From an uncultured Lysobacter sp. (GTDB lineage Bacteria; Pseudomonadota; Gammaproteobacteria; Xanthomonadales; Xanthomonadaceae), in contig CAMLHR010000063.1 in the NCBI GenBank assembly GCA_946479915.1, forward strand, positions 1-7,080: a stretch of DNA of 7,080 bases, read 5' to 3'. Positions 4,974 through 7,080 of this stretch are shown piece by piece (position 1 is the first letter of the stretch; the number at the start of each line of letters is the position of its first letter). The notes below the pieces were generated by a model. It ran no database searches. It was not told the origin of the DNA and saw only the letters and a program-made list of their open reading frames with translations. The position numbers and the translations under genes are program-made.

Positions 4974-7080
4974 CTAACCAGCCGGGGCGGCAACGATGTT
5001 GACGATCTTGCCCGGGACGACGATCACCTTGCGGACCGCCTGCCCCGCCAGGAACTTCGCCACCGCCGGCTCGGCCAGGGCCACCGCCTGCACCGCCTCG
5101 CGGTCGAGGTCGGGGGCGACCTCGATCGTGCCGCGCAGCTTGCCGTTCACCTGCACCGCCAGGGTCACCGAGTCGCGCACCAGCGCGGCCGGGTCGGCCT
5201 TCGGGAACGGCACGTCCTCGAGCAGCTCCTCGGGATGGCCCAGCACCTGCCACAGCGCGTGGCTGACGTGCGGCGTCACCGGGTTGAGCAGCAGCACCAT
5301 CGCCTGCAGCGCCTCGTGGCGCACGGCACGGCCCTGGTCGGTCATGTCGCCGAACTTCGAGACATGGTTGAGCAGCTCCATCAGCGCGGCGATCGCGGTG
5401 TTGAAGCTGTGGCGGCGGCCGTAGTCGTCGCCGACCTTCTGGATGGTCTCGTGCAGCTGGCGGCGCAGGGTCTTCTGCGTGGGCGTCAGCGCCGCGGCGG
5501 ACACGTCCGGGTGGTCCGGCTGCGCCGCGTGCGTGGTGACCTCGCGCCAGAACCGGCGCAGGAAACGGGCCATGCCCTCCACGCCCGCCTCGTTCCATTC
5601 CAGCGACTGCTCGGGCGGCGCGGCGAACATCGAGAACAGGCGCACCGTGTCCGCGCCGTACTTGCCGATCATCGCCTGCGGATCCACGCCGTTGTTCTTC
5701 GACTTGGACATCTTCTCGACGCCGCCGATGGCCACCGGCTGGCCATCCGCGCGCAGCGTCGCGCCGGTGACCTGCCCGTGCTCGCCGCGCACGACGTCCA
5801 CGTCGGCCGGGTTGATCCACTCGCGCCGGCCGTCCCCGCCCTCGCGGTAATAGGTCTCGGCGATGACCATGCCCTGCGTGAGCAGGTTGCGGGCCGGCTC
5901 GTCCGACCGCACCAGCCCGGCGTCGCGCAGCAGGCGGTGGTAGAAGCGGAAATACAGCAGGTGCAGGATCGCGTGCTCGATGCCGCCGATGTACTGGTCG
6001 ACCGGCGTCCAGTAATCCGCGCGCGCATCGACCATGTCGGCCGCGCCCGGCGAGGTGTAGCGCGCGTAGTACCAGCTCGACTCCATGAAGGTGTCGAACG
6101 TGTCGGTCTCGCGTTCGGCCGCCGCGCCGCACTGCGGGCACGTCGTCCTGCGCCACTCGGGGTCGGCCTTGATCGGCGAACCCGTGCCCATGAACGCGAC
6201 GTCCTCGGGCAGCAGCACCGGCAGCTGGTCCTCCGGCACCGGCACCGCATCGCACTTCGCGCAATAGATGACGGGGATCGGGCAGCCCCAGTAACGCTGG
6301 CGGCTCACGCCCCAGTCGCGCAGGCGGAAGTTCACGCGGCGCGTGCCGTGGCCTTCGGCCTGGAAGCGCGCGGCGAGCGCTTCGAACGCGCCGTCGTAAT
6401 CGAGGCCGTCGAATTCGCCGGAATTGATCAGGATGCCGCGCTCGGTGTACGCGCCGACTTCCTGGATGCTGCGCTCGAAATCCTGCACGACCTCGACGGC
6501 CGCGCGCGTTTCGTACACGTCGGTCGAACCGCCGTGCAGCGCCGCGTCCATCGGATCGGCGTGCTTGGCGATGTCGTCGGTCATTTCCTGCAGCGCATCG
6601 AGCACTTCAGGCGACGCGATCACCATGCGGATCGGCAGCGCGTACTGCTTCGCGAATTCCCAGTCGCGCTGGTCGTGCCCGGGCACGGCCATGACCGCGC
6701 CGGTGCCGTAACCCATCAGCACGAAGTTGGCGACGTAGACGGGCAGCTCGTCGCCGGTGACCGGGTGGCGTGCGCGCAGGCCGGTGTCCATGCCGCGCTT
6801 GGCCTGGGTTTCCAGCTCGGCTTCGGACACGCCGCCGTGGCGAAGCTCTTCGATGAAGCTCGCCAGCGCGGGATTCGATTCCGCCGCGTGCTTCGCCAGC
6901 GGATGCTCGGCGGCGATGCTCACGAACGTCACGCCCATCAGCGTGTCGGGGCGCGTGGTGAACACGTGCAGCTTCTCGTCGGTGCCGTCGACGTCGAACG
7001 CGAACTCCAGGCCTTCGCTGCGGCCGATCCAGTTGCGCTGCATTTCCTTGAGGGAATCGCTCCAATCGATGGTGTTGAGA
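4974..7080 (-). CDS. leuS: leucyl-tRNA synthetase LeuS, partial (N-terminus outside window)
   Basis: LeuS charges tRNA-Leu with leucine in the cytoplasm and hydrolyses mischarged products. The window holds 701 residues. The reading frame continues through the right edge, so roughly the first 180 residues of an expected total near 870-880 are missing. The 'MQRNWIGRSEG' motif (codons ending at 7043) shows the protein continues upstream of that ATG. In the CP1 editing domain, the threonine-rich TTRPDT lies at 6942-6959 and GHDQRD, with the amino-group-binding aspartate, at 6663-6680. The catalytic core then resumes with DTFMESSW (6072-6095), HLLYFRF (5943-5963) and KMSKS (5700-5714). A short leucine-specific insertion precedes KMSKS. 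The anticodon-binding helices and a C-terminal domain with 'VNGKLRG' follow, ending in 'VVPGKIVNIV'. Two CxxC pairs (near 6252-6263 and 6129-6140) could bind zinc. No frameshift or missing catalytic motif is visible. Confidence 0.98.
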   Translation of the reverse strand, partial: LNTIDWSDSLKEMQRNWIGRSEGLEFAFDVDGTDEKLHVFTTRPDTLMGVTFVSIAAEHPLAKHAAESNPALASFIEELRHGGVSEAELETQAKRGMDTGLRARHPVTGDELPVYVANFVLMGYGTGAVMAVPGHDQRDWEFAKQYALPIRMVIASPEVLDALQEMTDDIAKHADPMDAALHGGSTDVYETRAAVEVVQDFERSIQEVGAYTERGILINSGEFDGLDYDGAFEALAARFQAEGHGTRRVNFRLRDWGVSRQRYWGCPIPVIYCAKCDAVPVPEDQLPVLLPEDVAFMGTGSPIKADPEWRRTTCPQCGAAAERETDTFDTFMESSWYYARYTSPGAADMVDARADYWTPVDQYIGGIEHAILHLLYFRFYHRLLRDAGLVRSDEPARNLLTQGMVIAETYYREGGDGRREWINPADVDVVRGEHGQVTGATLRADGQPVAIGGVEKMSKSKNNGVDPQAMIGKYGADTVRLFSMFAAPPEQSLEWNEAGVEGMARFLRRFWREVTTHAAQPDHPDVSAAALTPTQKTLRRQLHETIQKVGDDYGRRHSFNTAIAALMELLNHVSKFGDMTDQGRAVRHEALQAMVLLLNPVTPHVSHALWQVLGHPEELLEDVPFPKADPAALVRDSVTLAVQVNGKLRGTIEVAPDLDREAVQAVALAEPAVAKFLAGQAVRKVIVVPGKIVNIVAAPAG

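Noticed and set aside
3397..6264. A 955-codon open frame on the minus strand spanning holA, lptE and half of leuS
   Set aside because: Only the holA segment (3397-4443) translates to a recognisable protein. The rest is Arg/Ala/Gly-rich sequence in the wrong frame of lptE and leuS, a normal result of few stops in high-GC DNA.
1..7080. Search by eye for CRISPR arrays, insertion sequences, tRNA genes, riboswitches and phage or defence genes
   Set aside because: No regularly spaced repeats, terminal inverted repeats with a transposase, tRNA-like fold or base-composition break was seen. All genes are chromosomal housekeeping or envelope types.

Overview
This 7,080-base window is very GC-rich, with strong G/C preference at third codon positions. 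It looks like ordinary chromosome from a gammaproteobacterium, most likely Xanthomonadaceae (Lysobacter, Luteimonas or Xanthomonas-like). That taxonomic guess rests on protein flavour and gene order recalled from memory, not on a database search.

The right two thirds (1763-7080) is a tightly packed minus-strand cluster, read from right to left: leuS (leucyl-tRNA synthetase, N-terminal part outside the window), lptE (outer-membrane LPS-assembly lipoprotein), holA (DNA polymerase III delta), nadD (nicotinate mononucleotide adenylyltransferase), rsfS (ribosome silencing factor) and rlmH (23S rRNA pseudouridine methyltransferase). The gaps are 9, 20, -8, 43 and 9 bases, so the six genes almost certainly share transcripts. 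They serve translation, outer-membrane biogenesis, replication and NAD synthesis. They are a conserved housekeeping neighbourhood rather than a pathway.

The left third (1-1766) is on the plus strand. It holds an exported SIMPL/DUF541-family protein with an unresolved non-ATG or upstream start, then a 47-residue, very acidic and proline-rich small ORF that overlaps its stop by 4 bases. A 126-base spacer with three inverted repeats follows, and then a TonB-family protein (membrane anchor, proline-rich linker, TonB C-terminal domain). The TonB-like gene and rlmH converge, and their stop codons overlap within the tetranucleotide CTAG.

I see no mobile element, CRISPR array, tRNA or rRNA, and no convincing unknown system. 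The points most worth a second look are the TonB-like protein with no histidine in its membrane anchor, the translationally coupled acidic small ORF, and the structured spacer between them. No stretch longer than 300 bases lacks a gene.
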